NCBI RefSeq assembly: GCF_040096075.1
Contig: NZ_JBBMFJ010000006.1
Coordinates: 1-64,000 of the forward strand
Source of the DNA: Brotaphodocola faecis
Lineage (GTDB): Bacteria > Bacillota > Clostridia > Lachnospirales > Lachnospiraceae
DNA length: 64,000 nucleotides
Direction: 5' to 3'
Part shown: positions 16,382 to 25,268 of the stretch, piece after piece
Position numbering within the stretch: position 1 is the first letter of the stretch
Layout of the letters: the number at the start of each line of letters is the position of its first letter
Position numbers and translations under genes: made by a program
Notes under the pieces: model-generated
Told to the model about the DNA's origin: nothing
Database searches by the model: none
What the model saw: only the letters and a program-made list of their open reading frames with translations

Positions 16382-17926
16382 GTGTCAACGATAATAGCAG
16401 TTGTAATTACACTGTGTGTTGTGGCGCCTATTAGCTGGGCTGTTGCTACCGCGCACCGGAAGAATGCTTACGAAAGCAAGATCGGAACCGCGGAAGAAAA
16501 AGCCAGGGAAATAATAGATGAAGCGTTAAAGACGGCAGAGACAAAGAAGCGAGAAGCTCTCCTGGAGGCGAAGGAAGAGTCTTTAAAGACTAAGAATGAG
16601 CTGGATAAAGAGACAAAGGAAAGAAGAGCTGAACTTCAGCGCTATGAACGACGTGTGCTGAGCAAAGAAGAGAACTTAGACAAAAAAGCAGAGAACATGG
16701 AACGGCGGGAAGCCGGACTTGCATCCCGTGAGGAAGCCTTAAACAAGCGTAACAGTGAGGTTGAGGCCCTTTACGAAAAAGGGATACAGGAACTGGAGCG
16801 TATTTCCGGTTTAACCTCCGAACAGGCAAAAGAGTATCTGCTCAGATCTGTTGAGGCAGATGTCAAGCATGACACTGCCAAGATGATCAAGGATCTGGAG
16901 AACAAGGCAAAAGAAGAGGCTGACAAAAAGGCAAAGGAGTATGTGGTTACTGCAATTCAGAGATGTGCTGCAGACCATGTGGCTGAAACTACCGTATCCG
17001 TAGTACAGCTTCCGAACGATGAAATGAAGGGCCGTATCATTGGCCGTGAGGGACGTAACATCCGTACCCTTGAGACTATGACCGGTGTGGAGCTCATCAT
17101 CGACGATACGCCTGAGGCAGTCGTATTATCCGGTTTTGATCCGGTACGGCGTGAGGTGGCAAGAATTGCCCTGGAGCGCCTGATCGTGGATGGACGTATC
17201 CATCCGGCGAGAATCGAAGAGATGGTAGAAAAAGCACAGCGTGAGGTTGAAGCAAATATGCGTGAGGATGGTGAGGCTGCAGCCCTTGAGGTTGGCATCC
17301 ACGGTATCCATCCGGAACTGATCAAACTGCTTGGTAAGATGAAATTCAGAACCAGTTACGGTCAGAATGCGTTAAAGCATTCTATCGAGGTTGCACAGCT
17401 TGCAGGTCTGCTGGCCGCAGAGGTCGGAGCAGATGTGCGTCTGGCAAAGCGTGCTGGTTTACTGCATGACATTGGAAAATCCATCGACCACGAGATGGAG
17501 GGCTCTCATGTACAGCTTGGTGCAGACCTTTGCAGAAAGTACAAAGAGTCTCCTACTGTTATCAATGCAGTAGAGTCCCATCATGGCGATGTTGAACCGC
17601 AGGGCCTGATCCCTTGCCTGGTACAGGCTGCAGATACCATTTCCGCAGCAAGACCTGGCGCAAGAAGAGAAACTGTGGAGACATACACCAACCGATTAAA
17701 ACAGCTTGAAGAGATCACCAATTCCTTCAAGGGAGTTGACAAGTCCTTCGCAATTCAGGCTGGCCGTGAGGTTCGTATCATGGTTATCCCGGAGCAGGTA
17801 AGTGACGACGACATGGTTCTGATGGCACGCGAGATTTCCAAGCGCATTGAGAATGAGCTGGAGTATCCGGGCCAGATCAAGGTCAACGTAATCCGCGAGT
17901 CCCGCGTAACCGATTACGCAAAATAA
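16382..17926 (+). CDS. rny: Ribonuclease Y
   Basis: Membrane-anchored endoribonuclease that starts mRNA decay in Firmicutes. 514 aa: an N-terminal membrane helix (STIIAVVITLCVVAPISWAVA), a long charged coiled coil (about 35-190), KH domain (GRIIGREGRNIRTLETMTGVELIIDDTP) and HD domain (HSIEVAQLAGLLAAEVG ... LLHDIGKSIDHEMEGSH). The start is GTG, supported by AAGGAGG 7 bp upstream. It has its own promoter and terminator. Confidence 0.97.
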   Translation: MSTIIAVVITLCVVAPISWAVATAHRKNAYESKIGTAEEKAREIIDEALKTAETKKREALLEAKEESLKTKNELDKETKERRAELQRYERRVLSKEENLDKKAENMERREAGLASREEALNKRNSEVEALYEKGIQELERISGLTSEQAKEYLLRSVEADVKHDTAKMIKDLENKAKEEADKKAKEYVVTAIQRCAADHVAETTVSVVQLPNDEMKGRIIGREGRNIRTLETMTGVELIIDDTPEAVVLSGFDPVRREVARIALERLIVDGRIHPARIEEMVEKAQREVEANMREDGEAAALEVGIHGIHPELIKLLGKMKFRTSYGQNALKHSIEVAQLAGLLAAEVGADVRLAKRAGLLHDIGKSIDHEMEGSHVQLGADLCRKYKESPTVINAVESHHGDVEPQGLIPCLVQAADTISAARPGARRETVETYTNRLKQLEEITNSFKGVDKSFAIQAGREVRIMVIPEQVSDDDMVLMAREISKRIENELEYPGQIKVNVIRESRVTDYAK

Positions 17927-17931
17927 GAAAC

Positions 17932-17969
17932 AAAAAAGACTGATGTTTGAAAAAGCATCGGTCTTTTTT
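17932..17969 (+). terminator. Terminator of rny
   Basis: AAAAAAGACTGATG pairs with CATCGGTCTTTTTT, ending in a run of six T. Confidence 0.9.
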
Positions 17970-18147
17970 CTTACATTTTTATGAGAAAACTTACGAATCG
18001 GAGCGTTGTCTTGACATTGGGAAAAAGATGTAATAGAGTGAAACTGTAATAATCCAATCCGATAGAAAAAGCGTGACTGGAAAAATATAAAACAGTTGCG
18101 AAAGGCTGGGAAGACAGCAGCAAATTATAGAAAAGAGAGTGGGGAAG

Positions 18148-19134
18148 ATGATGAGTAAAAAGAAAATCATTGGCATGTTTACAATTGCGGCGCTCATGGC
18201 AGGACTTATGGCTATGCCGGTTATGGCAGCCAGCAAAAAGAAGATCAAATCCGTGAACATCAAGGTTGAGGCAACCATTACGCCGGATACCCGTATGGGT
18301 TCTGAAGATGTGGACGTGGAGGTAAAAGATTCCAGCAAGTACTATTATGACACCTATGAAGTGAACAATACAGGGCGTGGCTGGTCGGCGGATGACGTAC
18401 CGGAGCTTGCCATCTATCTGCGCGCGGAGGACGGATATTACTTTACCCTTACCAAGCTGAGCGACGTAAAAATAGACGGCGCGACTCTGGTGAAGGCTTC
18501 CAAGCAGGATTCTTCCGAGACTCTGAAGCTGGTGGTAAAACTGCCGTCCCTGTCTGAGTATGTGGCAGATTTCAATGAAGAAGAAACGGTGGAGCTGACG
18601 AATAATGGTTTTGCGGTCTGGAGCCCGATTGCCGGAGCTGGAAGCTATGAAGTCATGGTATACCGCGATGGCAATGCTGTAGGTGTTACGGCACGTACAA
18701 CCACGGAGCCGAATTACAACATAAAGAATGAAGTGACCAGGGCGGCAAGCTATCAGGTAAAGGTACGTCCGGTCAATGGAGAGAACACCTCCAATAAGGG
18801 CAAGTGGGTAGAGTCCAATGTAGTTTCCTATAGCGCGGATCAGGTAAAGGCAATCCGTGCCGGAGAAGCAGGCGGTCTGCCGGTTTCCGGAGAGTGGAAG
18901 AGCGATACAACCGGCTGGTGGTATCAGCACAGTGACGGAACCTACACGAAGAATGCCTGGGAAGAGATTGACGGCAAGTGGTATATCTTCGATGAGAACG
19001 GTTACATGAGAACCGGCTGGGTTGACTGGAACGGAGAGGCATATTACTGTGACAATTCCGGCGCCATGCTGAAAAATACTACGACTCCGGATGGATACAT
19101 TCTGGATTATGATGGAAGAATTAAGAGAAACTGA
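18148..19134 (+). CDS. Secreted protein with C-terminal cell-wall-binding repeats
   Basis: About 328 aa, exported. Signal peptide MMSKKKIIGMFTIAALMAGL...MPVMAAS. The middle (about 30-235) has two beta-rich blocks: an unidentified one (VEATITPDTRMGSEDVDVEVKD) and a fibronectin-like one (NNGFAVWSPIAGAGSYEVMVYRDG). Residues about 255-328 are wall-binding repeats (TTGWWYQHSDGTYTKNAWEEI; GKWYIFDENGYMRTGWVDWNG). No enzymatic motif was found. The start may be 18148 or 18151; a GTG at 18139 is also open. Confidence 0.82.
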   Translation: MMSKKKIIGMFTIAALMAGLMAMPVMAASKKKIKSVNIKVEATITPDTRMGSEDVDVEVKDSSKYYYDTYEVNNTGRGWSADDVPELAIYLRAEDGYYFTLTKLSDVKIDGATLVKASKQDSSETLKLVVKLPSLSEYVADFNEEETVELTNNGFAVWSPIAGAGSYEVMVYRDGNAVGVTARTTTEPNYNIKNEVTRAASYQVKVRPVNGENTSNKGKWVESNVVSYSADQVKAIRAGEAGGLPVSGEWKSDTTGWWYQHSDGTYTKNAWEEIDGKWYIFDENGYMRTGWVDWNGEAYYCDNSGAMLKNTTTPDGYILDYDGRIKRN

Positions 19135-19172
19135 TCGCGATAAGAGTTAAAACAAAATAGAGGATCAGAAAT

Positions 19173-19208
19173 AAAAACAGCCCGGTTTAGAGTAACTGGG
19201 CTGTTTTT
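19173..19208 (+). terminator. Terminator after the secreted repeat protein
   Basis: CAGCCCGGTTT (19178-19188) pairs with AACTGGGCTG (19194-19203), followed by TTTTT. Confidence 0.88.
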
Positions 19209-19260
19209 GCAGGCAAATATCTGAGGAGCAGATGCTCTGTCCATTTTTATCGGTTTTGAA

Positions 19261-20067
19261 TCAGGAAAGTGCTAAGATATCCCGGTCTTCCGGAACATAG
19301 AGATTTCCATGGTAGTAAGCTTTCCCTTCTGCCATATAAAGCTCTTTTCTCTTTCCAACGGATTTGTCTTCGGTGTGCCAGAGCACCAGATTCGGAATGT
19401 GGAGGCTCTCTGCCAGCTCAGCGGCGTCTTTAACGGTGCTGTGGTGCTTCTCATAAGGCTTGAAGCGGTCGCGCTCGTCGTAGAGGCAGAAGGCTTCGTG
19501 GAGTAGCCAGTCACTTCCCTTTACATAAGGTTCACAGGCCGGATTGTAGGGCTCATCACCGGCGCAGGTCAGTTTTTTGCCATTTTTCAAAACGGTGGTG
19601 AAGCCAAACTGGCGTGCTTTGGTGGAGTGGATGTCGAAGAAGGTGACATCGTAATCCAGAATATGCAGGGTCTCGCCATCGTGTACCGGAATCAGGTGGA
19701 TGCGGTCACCGATGAGACGGTAGAATTTGTCCTGCAGGGTCAGCTTGCAGAATGTGTCAATGGTGGAGACCAGGCCGTCATGGCAGTAAATCTGGAAATC
19801 TCCGTCATATTTGCCATTTTTCATGCGGGTGGCAATGAAACGGACCAGCCAGATGACACCGAGAATATGGTCGGTGTGCTCATGGGTCACGAACAGGTGA
19901 TGAATCTGCGGGTAGTCAATCTTCATATCTTCCAGGATCCGCAGGATTCCGTTGCCGCCGCCGGCATCGACCATGAAATACTGGCCGCCGTCGCGCAGGG
20001 CGAAACAGGTATTGTAATAATGGGTGGCATTGGCGTTGCCGGTGCCGAATACATAAAGCTCTTCCAT
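19261..20067 (-). CDS. MBL-fold metallohydrolase, RNase Z-like
   Basis: 268 aa zinc hydrolase. The metal motif is THEHTDHILG, with later ligands in AGDEPYN and LWHTEDK. The opening GTGNANATHYYNTCFALRDG resembles the RNase Z / tRNA-processing branch of the beta-lactamase fold, but the long RNase Z exosite arm is not obvious, so the substrate is uncertain. No signal peptide. It is divergent from the HAAS-domain gene (about 100 bp between them). Confidence 0.82.
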   Translation of the reverse strand: MEELYVFGTGNANATHYYNTCFALRDGGQYFMVDAGGGNGILRILEDMKIDYPQIHHLFVTHEHTDHILGVIWLVRFIATRMKNGKYDGDFQIYCHDGLVSTIDTFCKLTLQDKFYRLIGDRIHLIPVHDGETLHILDYDVTFFDIHSTKARQFGFTTVLKNGKKLTCAGDEPYNPACEPYVKGSDWLLHEAFCLYDERDRFKPYEKHHSTVKDAAELAESLHIPNLVLWHTEDKSVGKRKELYMAEGKAYYHGNLYVPEDRDILALS

Positions 20068-20169
20068 AGGATTTTATACTCCTTATCATTACGTAAAAAC
20101 TTTGCAATTTACGGTATTTATGGTACTATACTTCTAGGAAAAAAGCAACCTGAGAGGAGGCATACCGAT

Positions 20170-20673
20170 TTGAATAGAGAAGAATTTCTGCGGGGACTGG
20201 AGAACGCGCTTTCCAGCAATGTTCCGCCGGCAGTTGTGCGTGACAATCTCCGCTATTACGATGATTATATCCGTTCCGAGCGTCAGAAGGGACGGTCTGA
20301 AACTGATATTATGGACGAGCTGGGCGACCCGCGCCTGATTGCCCGCACCATTCTGGATACTACGCCGGAAGCGGCAGAGGGTGAGTACGAGGAGTACCAT
20401 CCCTTTGGCAGTTTTGCCGGAAACAGCGGCAGAAGCAGCCAGCAGGAGAACGCGCAGCAGACCCAGTCCGAAAATTACGGTGGATTTGGCAATATCCATT
20501 ACTATAACTTAAACAAGTGGTACTGGAAGCTTCTGGCCGTTGTGGTTGTGATTTTATTTTTCACACTGGTGCTTACGATCATAGGCGGAATTTTAACCTT
20601 GCTGATTCCGCTGCTGCCGGTGATCGGCATTGTGGCACTGGTCATGTGGCTGGTGCGCGGTCCGCGCGGCTAA
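20170..20673 (+). CDS. HAAS-domain (DUF1700-type) membrane protein
   Basis: 167 aa. The N-terminal helical HAAS/DUF1700 domain (NREEFLRGLENALSSNVPPAVVRDNLRYYDDYI ... DIMDELGDPRLIARTI) is followed by a Ser/Gln-rich linker and two membrane helices (LLAVVVVILFFTLVLTIIGGIL; LLIPLLPVIGIVALVMWLV). In family members this domain is often paired with PadR regulators, but none is nearby. The start codon is TTG at 20170, placed by AGGAGG 9 bp upstream; the frame stays open much further upstream only because it shadows the MBL gene. Confidence 0.78.
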   Translation: MNREEFLRGLENALSSNVPPAVVRDNLRYYDDYIRSERQKGRSETDIMDELGDPRLIARTILDTTPEAAEGEYEEYHPFGSFAGNSGRSSQQENAQQTQSENYGGFGNIHYYNLNKWYWKLLAVVVVILFFTLVLTIIGGILTLLIPLLPVIGIVALVMWLVRGPRG

Positions 20674-20701
20674 AACAACAGAAAATGGAAACGTGATCCT
20701 G

Positions 20702-21784
20702 TCAGGGCACTGCCGGATCACGCATTTCAAGAACCCGGGAATATTCTTTTGTTTCCGGGTTCTTTTTTGTCTCGGAACGGTTCAGCTGCAGGAACTGGAC
20801 AAGCTGGTAGCAGTCGATCCAGATTTCATTGTTTCCCTCTTTCTGGGATTCGTCGAAGATGAGCTGGAGCCCGAAATGCAGATGCGGCTCGTCGATGTTG
20901 TTGGTGTTTTCCGTGCGGCTGTAGCCGGTGCGGCCCAGATAGCCGATCACATCGCCGGCCTGGACGATACTTCCCTCTTTTAAGGATTTATGGTAGGGAT
21001 AGTTTTTCCGCAGATGCGCGTAATAATAGTAGCGTTTTTTGTCAAAGCTGCGGATGCCGAGTCTCCAGCCGCCATACTGGTTCCATCCAATGGCTTCCAC
21101 ATAACCGGATTCTACGGCAATGACTGGGGTACCCACCTGTCCCATCATATCATGTCCCAGGTGCTGCCGTTTATAGCCGTAGCTGCGGGAAACTCCGAAA
21201 TCATCGTAATCCTGGTAGGGAAAGTTTTTTGCAATGGGAGAAAAGGCCTTTAAGCCGTATTTGGCAACCCAGGACACGCTGCCGTCTTCGGCCGGTTCCT
21301 GAATCTCATAAGTGCCTACCATGCCGCCCAGAACCGCGGTATAGGCCTCCAGATAATAGGCGTAGTATTTCATGTTTTCCGTCAGGGACTGCATGGAGGC
21401 TCCGCCTTTTATGCGCTCTGCCAGCGCGTCCATGTCCGCGGCGCGGTAGCGGGAAAAATCACCTCCATAGCGGGCAGCCAGATAAGCCAGAAGCTCGATC
21501 CAGTTTAAGTGGCAGTCAGAGGTAAAACTGTCCACATCCAGCCGCAGAGCCTGGCGCAGCGCATCGTTGGGAACGGTGAAATCGACCCATTTGATAAAAC
21601 GTTTTTCTGCGGATTTTGTGGAGTCGGATGGAGTGGCCTGATTCGTACTGGAGAAGATGGTGCTGGCGGCGGGCATCTGGGAAAAGATAGAAAGGCAAAG
21701 GGCCGCGAGAATCAGAATTTCGGCCGCAGCCACGAAGCGTAGAAAACGGGAAAGGGCATACTGAAACAGGAGAGAAGACTTCAT
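20702..21784 (-). CDS. M23-family metallopeptidase (LytM-like), membrane-anchored
   Basis: 360 aa. An N-terminal uncleaved-looking membrane helix (LRFVAAAEILILAALCLSIF) is followed by a long helical region and an M23 domain at about 210-330: QHLGHDMMGQVGTPVIAVESG (zinc His/Asp), YYYAHLRKN and PHLHFGLQLIF (His-x-His). Likely a peptidoglycan endopeptidase or a SpoIIQ-like wall protein. The last 20 codons contain the terminator hairpin of the convergent gene (20729-20768). Confidence 0.85.
   Translation of the reverse strand: MKSSLLFQYALSRFLRFVAAAEILILAALCLSIFSQMPAASTIFSSTNQATPSDSTKSAEKRFIKWVDFTVPNDALRQALRLDVDSFTSDCHLNWIELLAYLAARYGGDFSRYRAADMDALAERIKGGASMQSLTENMKYYAYYLEAYTAVLGGMVGTYEIQEPAEDGSVSWVAKYGLKAFSPIAKNFPYQDYDDFGVSRSYGYKRQHLGHDMMGQVGTPVIAVESGYVEAIGWNQYGGWRLGIRSFDKKRYYYYAHLRKNYPYHKSLKEGSIVQAGDVIGYLGRTGYSRTENTNNIDEPHLHFGLQLIFDESQKEGNNEIWIDCYQLVQFLQLNRSETKKNPETKEYSRVLEMRDPAVP
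20729..20768 (+). terminator. Terminator of the HAAS gene, embedded in the end of the M23 gene
   Basis: AAGAACCCGGGAA pairs with TTTCCGGGTTCTT, followed by TTTTT. It lies inside the last codons of the convergent M23 coding region. A second hairpin CGTGATCC/GGATCACG sits just before it. Confidence 0.8.
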
Positions 21785-21889
21785 GGGGCTGTTCTCCTGA
21801 CTTTTTAACCATTTTATGGGAAAATCTATGCAGATATCACAGAAAGTTCTTTAAAATTATTAAGAAAAAGTAAATTCTGCCCAGATTGC

Positions 21890-21918
21890 TTGACTAAGAA
21901 GTGTCACACGTGTATAAT
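21890..21918 (+). promoter_or_regulatory. Promoter of the NlpC/P60 gene
   Basis: TTGACT (21890-21895), 17-bp spacer, TATAAT (21913-21918). Confidence 0.8.
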
Positions 21919-21986
21919 CGGTTTGTAACATAGTTAACAATTATGTAATATTTAGAAATAAATAATTCACGATTGGAGAGCGGTTC

Positions 21987-22601
21987 ATGAAGAAAACAGT
22001 ATTATACATAGCAGCAGTGCTGGCAGTATCAGGCGGTTTGATGTGGCAGAAACCTATGGTTGCACACGCAGAGCCGGAGGTTATCCAGGAAGCTCCGGTT
22101 TCTACTGTACTGGAAGTTGCGGCGGAAGAAGATTCCGACGAGGATAATGGACCGGCTCCAGAAATCCAGGCGGCAAAGAAGCTGGAAGAAGAGCTGGCAG
22201 CAGCTGAGGCAGCGGCAGCCGAGGCAGCAGAGGAGGCAGCCAATGCCCGCCAGAATCTCGTGAACTATGCCCTTCAGTTTGTTGGCGGACCGTACCGCGC
22301 AGGCGGCAATGACCCGCGTACCGGCGTTGACTGTTCCGGTTTTGTGCGTTATGTCATGCAGCATGGCGCAGGCATCAGTATGAACCGTTCCTCTGGTTCC
22401 CAGGCAACCCAGGGCCACGCAGTCAGCTCCAGCCAGATGCAGCCTGGCGACCTGCTGTTTTACTCCGGCGGTTCCGGCATCAACCATGTGGCCATGTACA
22501 TTGGAGATGGTAAAATTGTGCATGCTTCTACTTACGCGACCGGCATCAAGATTTCCAAATGGAACTACCGAAATCCGGTAAAGATTATAAGCATGTTTTA
22601 A
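21987..22601 (+). CDS. Secreted NlpC/P60 peptidoglycan endopeptidase
   Basis: 204 aa exported cysteine peptidase. Signal peptide MKKTVLYIAAVLAVSGGLMW...AHA, an acidic, Ala/Glu-rich linker (about 28-88), then the NlpC/P60 domain: catalytic Cys in GVDCSGFVRYVMQ, His in GINHVAMYIGDG, third residue His in KIVHASTY. It would cut stem peptides (D-gamma-Glu to diamino acid bond, by family). The ATG follows GGAGAG by 8 bp. It has a strong promoter and a perfect terminator, so it is monocistronic. Confidence 0.92.
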   Translation: MKKTVLYIAAVLAVSGGLMWQKPMVAHAEPEVIQEAPVSTVLEVAAEEDSDEDNGPAPEIQAAKKLEEELAAAEAAAAEAAEEAANARQNLVNYALQFVGGPYRAGGNDPRTGVDCSGFVRYVMQHGAGISMNRSSGSQATQGHAVSSSQMQPGDLLFYSGGSGINHVAMYIGDGKIVHASTYATGIKISKWNYRNPVKIISMF

Positions 22602-22704
22602 ATCACATTGCTTTTTCCAAAGATATCCAGTATAATGAAGCGGAAGAATGCTGATCCCCTTAAGTCACATTCTTCAACCTTATTAATTATTTATACTCCC
22701 TAAG

Positions 22705-22736
22705 AAAAGCCAGACAGCTCCCCTGTCTGGCTTTTT
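22705..22736 (+). terminator. Terminator after the NlpC/P60 gene
   Basis: AAAAGCCAGACAG (22705-22717) pairs with CTGTCTGGCTTTTT (22723-22736). Confidence 0.88.
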
Positions 22737-22886
22737 ACGTGCGCGCTGGCTGTACACGTTTCTGGCCGGCACATAATCTGCAAAAAATCTGGAAAAAACA
22801 GACAGAACCGCGCCGGTATATTTGATTCTCAAATCCGCATACTAATCCCGTAACAAATTTACAAGTCCAAACAGGAGGGAATCATT

Positions 22887-23120
22887 ATGAGAGATCATTA
22901 CAGTGATATGGATAACAGCAGAAACTGCCACACATCCAATTCCATGGATTCTGAGAAGAACAGCACCCAGAATACCAGCCGTAACTCCAGCCAGAACAGT
23001 ACCCAGAACAGCAGCCGCAATTCCAGCCGGAACAAAGCGCAGAACTCCAGCCGCAATTCCAGTCAGAATAAGACCCAGAACTCCAGCCGGAACAACATGG
23101 ATAACAGCAGCAGAAATTAA
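22887..23120 (+). CDS. Ser/Asn/Gln/Arg-rich low-complexity small protein
   Basis: 77 aa with no hydrophobic core. After MRDHYSDMDNSRNCHTSNSM, near-identical short units (NSSRNSSQN, NSTQN, NKTQNSSRN) repeat to the end. It is preceded by a good ribosome site (AGGAGGGAATCATT-ATG) and followed by a terminator, so it is likely expressed. The family was not recognised. It could be a spore-associated peptide, a nucleic-acid-binding disordered peptide or a translation artefact of a DNA repeat; the good ribosome site argues against the last. Confidence 0.6.
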   Translation: MRDHYSDMDNSRNCHTSNSMDSEKNSTQNTSRNSSQNSTQNSSRNSSRNKAQNSSRNSSQNKTQNSSRNNMDNSSRN

Positions 23121-23162
23121 CAGGCTGCGGGACCGGCAGAGCGAAACGAAAAATCGAACACG

Positions 23163-23213
23163 AAAATCAGGATCAGCGGACGTACTGCAAATGCGCCCGC
23201 TGATTTTCTTTTT
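23163..23213 (+). terminator. Terminator after the low-complexity gene
   Basis: ATCAGCGG (23172-23179) pairs with CCGCTGAT (23197-23204), then TTTCTTTTTC. The remaining space to 23310 shows nothing recognisable. Confidence 0.7.
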
Positions 23214-23310
23214 CATCAAAATGCTATGGCAAAAGTGCATAGTTTTTTGTCTAAAAATTGTCAAGAGTGCTGAAAGTGAAAGAAACACCCGGAAAAAGGG
23301 AAAACTGGAA

Positions 23311-23361
23311 TTGACGTTAAAAATATAACATGTTATATTTTATAAAAACATAACGCGTTAT
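23311..23361 (+). promoter_or_regulatory. Promoter with two palindromic operators
   Basis: TTGACG (23311-23316), 17-bp spacer, TATATT (23334-23339). The palindrome TATAACATGTTATA (23324-23337) covers the -10 region, and a second, ATAACGCGTTAT (23350-23361), lies near the start point. Their centres are 25 bp apart. The pattern suggests a dimeric repressor such as a TetR protein. Confidence 0.7.
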
Positions 23362-23423
23362 ATTTTATGAGGACACAAAGGTCCGCAGCAATCCGTTTCA
23401 TAAAACACACAAGGAGAAGGATA

Positions 23424-25193
23424 ATGGAAAGAAAAAAGAATAAGGCAGTCTCTTTCTTTGCTGCCTGTATGGCAATTCTGATCGTGTGCTCAGTCATGAT
23501 TTGGGGATTCCAGACCGGATGGGGCAGCGTAACGATCAAGCGGCTGAATCTGACCAGCCAGGATGGAACAACAGTAAGTTCCCTGATCTACATACCGCAA
23601 AACGCAACGGATGAAACACCGGCACCGGTAGCCGTGATCTATCATGGCCGTTCCAACCATGCCCATTCCAACGACACCTGGAGCATGGAGCTGGCACGCA
23701 GAGGTTATGTGGTACTTTCACCGGATCTGCAGGGCGGCGGTGAATCCGACCCGTTAGTGGATCGCAGCATTCAGGCAAAGACTGTTGCAGAGTACGCGAA
23801 CAGTCTGTCTTATGTAGAAAAGGATGCCATCAATCTGATTGGTTATTCCGCAGGAACCCAGACGGTTCTTCAGACCTACAAGGCTATGCCGGATCAGATC
23901 AAGAGTATCTGTGAGGTCTTTGGACCATTCATGATCCAGATGGCGGGCGGCATTGATGAGGTAGACACCAATTTCTGCCTGATCAAGTCTGACGCGGATC
24001 AGTATGACTACTTCTTTATTGGTGATCCACAGGCATGTACCGATTATGTGACGAAAGCATCCGGCCTGCCGGAAATTGTGTCTGGTCAGGATTATGACCG
24101 GAATGGAAAGCTGTTCCGCTATTCGGAGATTGGCGGAACACTGCATCAGACGGGCAACATCAGTGGTGAGACGATTCAGGCCATCCTGTCCTTTGAGTCT
24201 GCGGTAAATGAAGAGCCTGTGGCCCGTCCGGCAAATGATACCGCATGGTTCCCGCAGCAGGTATTTTCCGGAATTGCCTGTGTGACGATGATGTTTTTAC
24301 TGGCAGCTCTGGTAAATCTGCTGATGCAGAATCCGTTCTTTGCCTCTGCGGCAAATCCTGTTCCGGTTAAAGCACCGCGAAAAGGCGCAAAGGCCTGGGT
24401 ACTGGATGTTTTATTTGCAGTTGTGATCCCGATGATCCTGTTTGTACCGGTATCCGCTTACGTTATGGTATGGACCGGAGCTGGAACTCCATGGTCGAAA
24501 TTCCTGACCTCCGCAAACTTAAACGGAATCATGGGATGGCTGCTGGTAGTAGCCGCAATTGGCATTGTGCGGATGATTCTTGCCGCATCCAAACGGAAAA
24601 AAGAAGGAAAGCCGATGCATCTGTCTGAGTATGCCCTGGGCGGAGCCGCAGAAAGCCGGATCGACTGGAGTAAGCCTGCAAAAGGCCTCCTGATGGGCCT
24701 GATCTGTGTAACCTTTGTCTTTGTATGGCTGGGCCTGCTGGAAGGATTTCTCGGTATCAACTATCAGGTATGGAACCTTTCTACCTATTTGAAGATGAGC
24801 CCGATGCGTCTTGTCCGCGCAATTTCGTATGTACTGATCATCTTTACGGTTATGTTTATCGGCAATATGAACCAGCGCGTGCTGCCGTCAACGGGTGATG
24901 CGCGGAAAGATATGTGGGTTGCAGTAGCGGTGAACACCATTATGACAGCATTTGCGCTGTTTTTGCTGCTACTCATCCAGTACGGTGGCAGCATGATGCT
25001 TGGCACCGGTCAGACTCTGATTCCGCAGATTGATGTATATGGAACCGGCAAGAATACCAGCTGCGGCGCACTGGATTTTGCCTTTGGTTACTGTTATATG
25101 ATGGGCGGTACTACCGGCGTTGTGACCTATCTGTATCGCAAGTTTGGCAATATCTGGGTAGGTGTGATCCCGGCGGCATTTGCTTATGTGTGA
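23424..25193 (+). CDS. Alpha/beta hydrolase fused to a multi-spanning membrane domain
   Basis: 589 aa. One membrane helix (about 10-30, FFAACMAILIVCSVMIWGF), an extracytoplasmic-looking alpha/beta-hydrolase domain with VAVIYHGRSNHAH, PDLQGGGESD and the nucleophile elbow LIGYSAGTQ (Ser), a probable His in GTLHQTG, then about eight membrane helices from residue 285 to the end (VFSGIACVTMMFLLAALVNLL onward). The substrate is unknown. The start at 23424 follows AAGGAGAAGG; an ATG at 23367 lies within the operator region and is rejected. A mobilizable element is inserted 45 bp after its stop codon. Confidence 0.85.
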   Translation: MERKKNKAVSFFAACMAILIVCSVMIWGFQTGWGSVTIKRLNLTSQDGTTVSSLIYIPQNATDETPAPVAVIYHGRSNHAHSNDTWSMELARRGYVVLSPDLQGGGESDPLVDRSIQAKTVAEYANSLSYVEKDAINLIGYSAGTQTVLQTYKAMPDQIKSICEVFGPFMIQMAGGIDEVDTNFCLIKSDADQYDYFFIGDPQACTDYVTKASGLPEIVSGQDYDRNGKLFRYSEIGGTLHQTGNISGETIQAILSFESAVNEEPVARPANDTAWFPQQVFSGIACVTMMFLLAALVNLLMQNPFFASAANPVPVKAPRKGAKAWVLDVLFAVVIPMILFVPVSAYVMVWTGAGTPWSKFLTSANLNGIMGWLLVVAAIGIVRMILAASKRKKEGKPMHLSEYALGGAAESRIDWSKPAKGLLMGLICVTFVFVWLGLLEGFLGINYQVWNLSTYLKMSPMRLVRAISYVLIIFTVMFIGNMNQRVLPSTGDARKDMWVAVAVNTIMTAFALFLLLLIQYGGSMMLGTGQTLIPQIDVYGTGKNTSCGALDFAFGYCYMMGGTTGVVTYLYRKFGNIWVGVIPAAFAYV

Positions 25194-25229
25194 TAAAGAA
25201 GTAATAGAAGTGTAAAAAATTTTGCCGTT

Positions 25230-25260
25230 CCTATCCGGCACATGAGGTATGTCGGATAGG
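25230..25260. other. Left attachment site (attL) of the mobilizable element
   Basis: CCTATCCG (25230-25237) and CGGATAGG (25253-25260) form a perfect dyad around GCACATGAG (25238-25246). The 9-mer recurs at the right end. Crossover by TnpX-like recombinases happens at a GA dinucleotide, present here. Confidence 0.6.
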
Positions 25261-25268
25261 TCGGGCGG

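Noticed and set aside
17971..18930. 319-residue frame on the minus strand opposite the secreted repeat protein
   Set aside because: The plus-strand gene has a signal peptide and clear repeats; the antisense frame has neither start signals nor family features.
19627..20169. Upstream extension of the HAAS-domain gene
   Set aside because: The extension is antisense to the MBL hydrolase; a TTG with AGGAGG at 20170 gives a start matching the family.
22920..23110. Repeats that might be a CRISPR array
   Set aside because: Units are short, imperfect, in-frame and lack spacers; they encode the Ser/Asn/Arg repeats.
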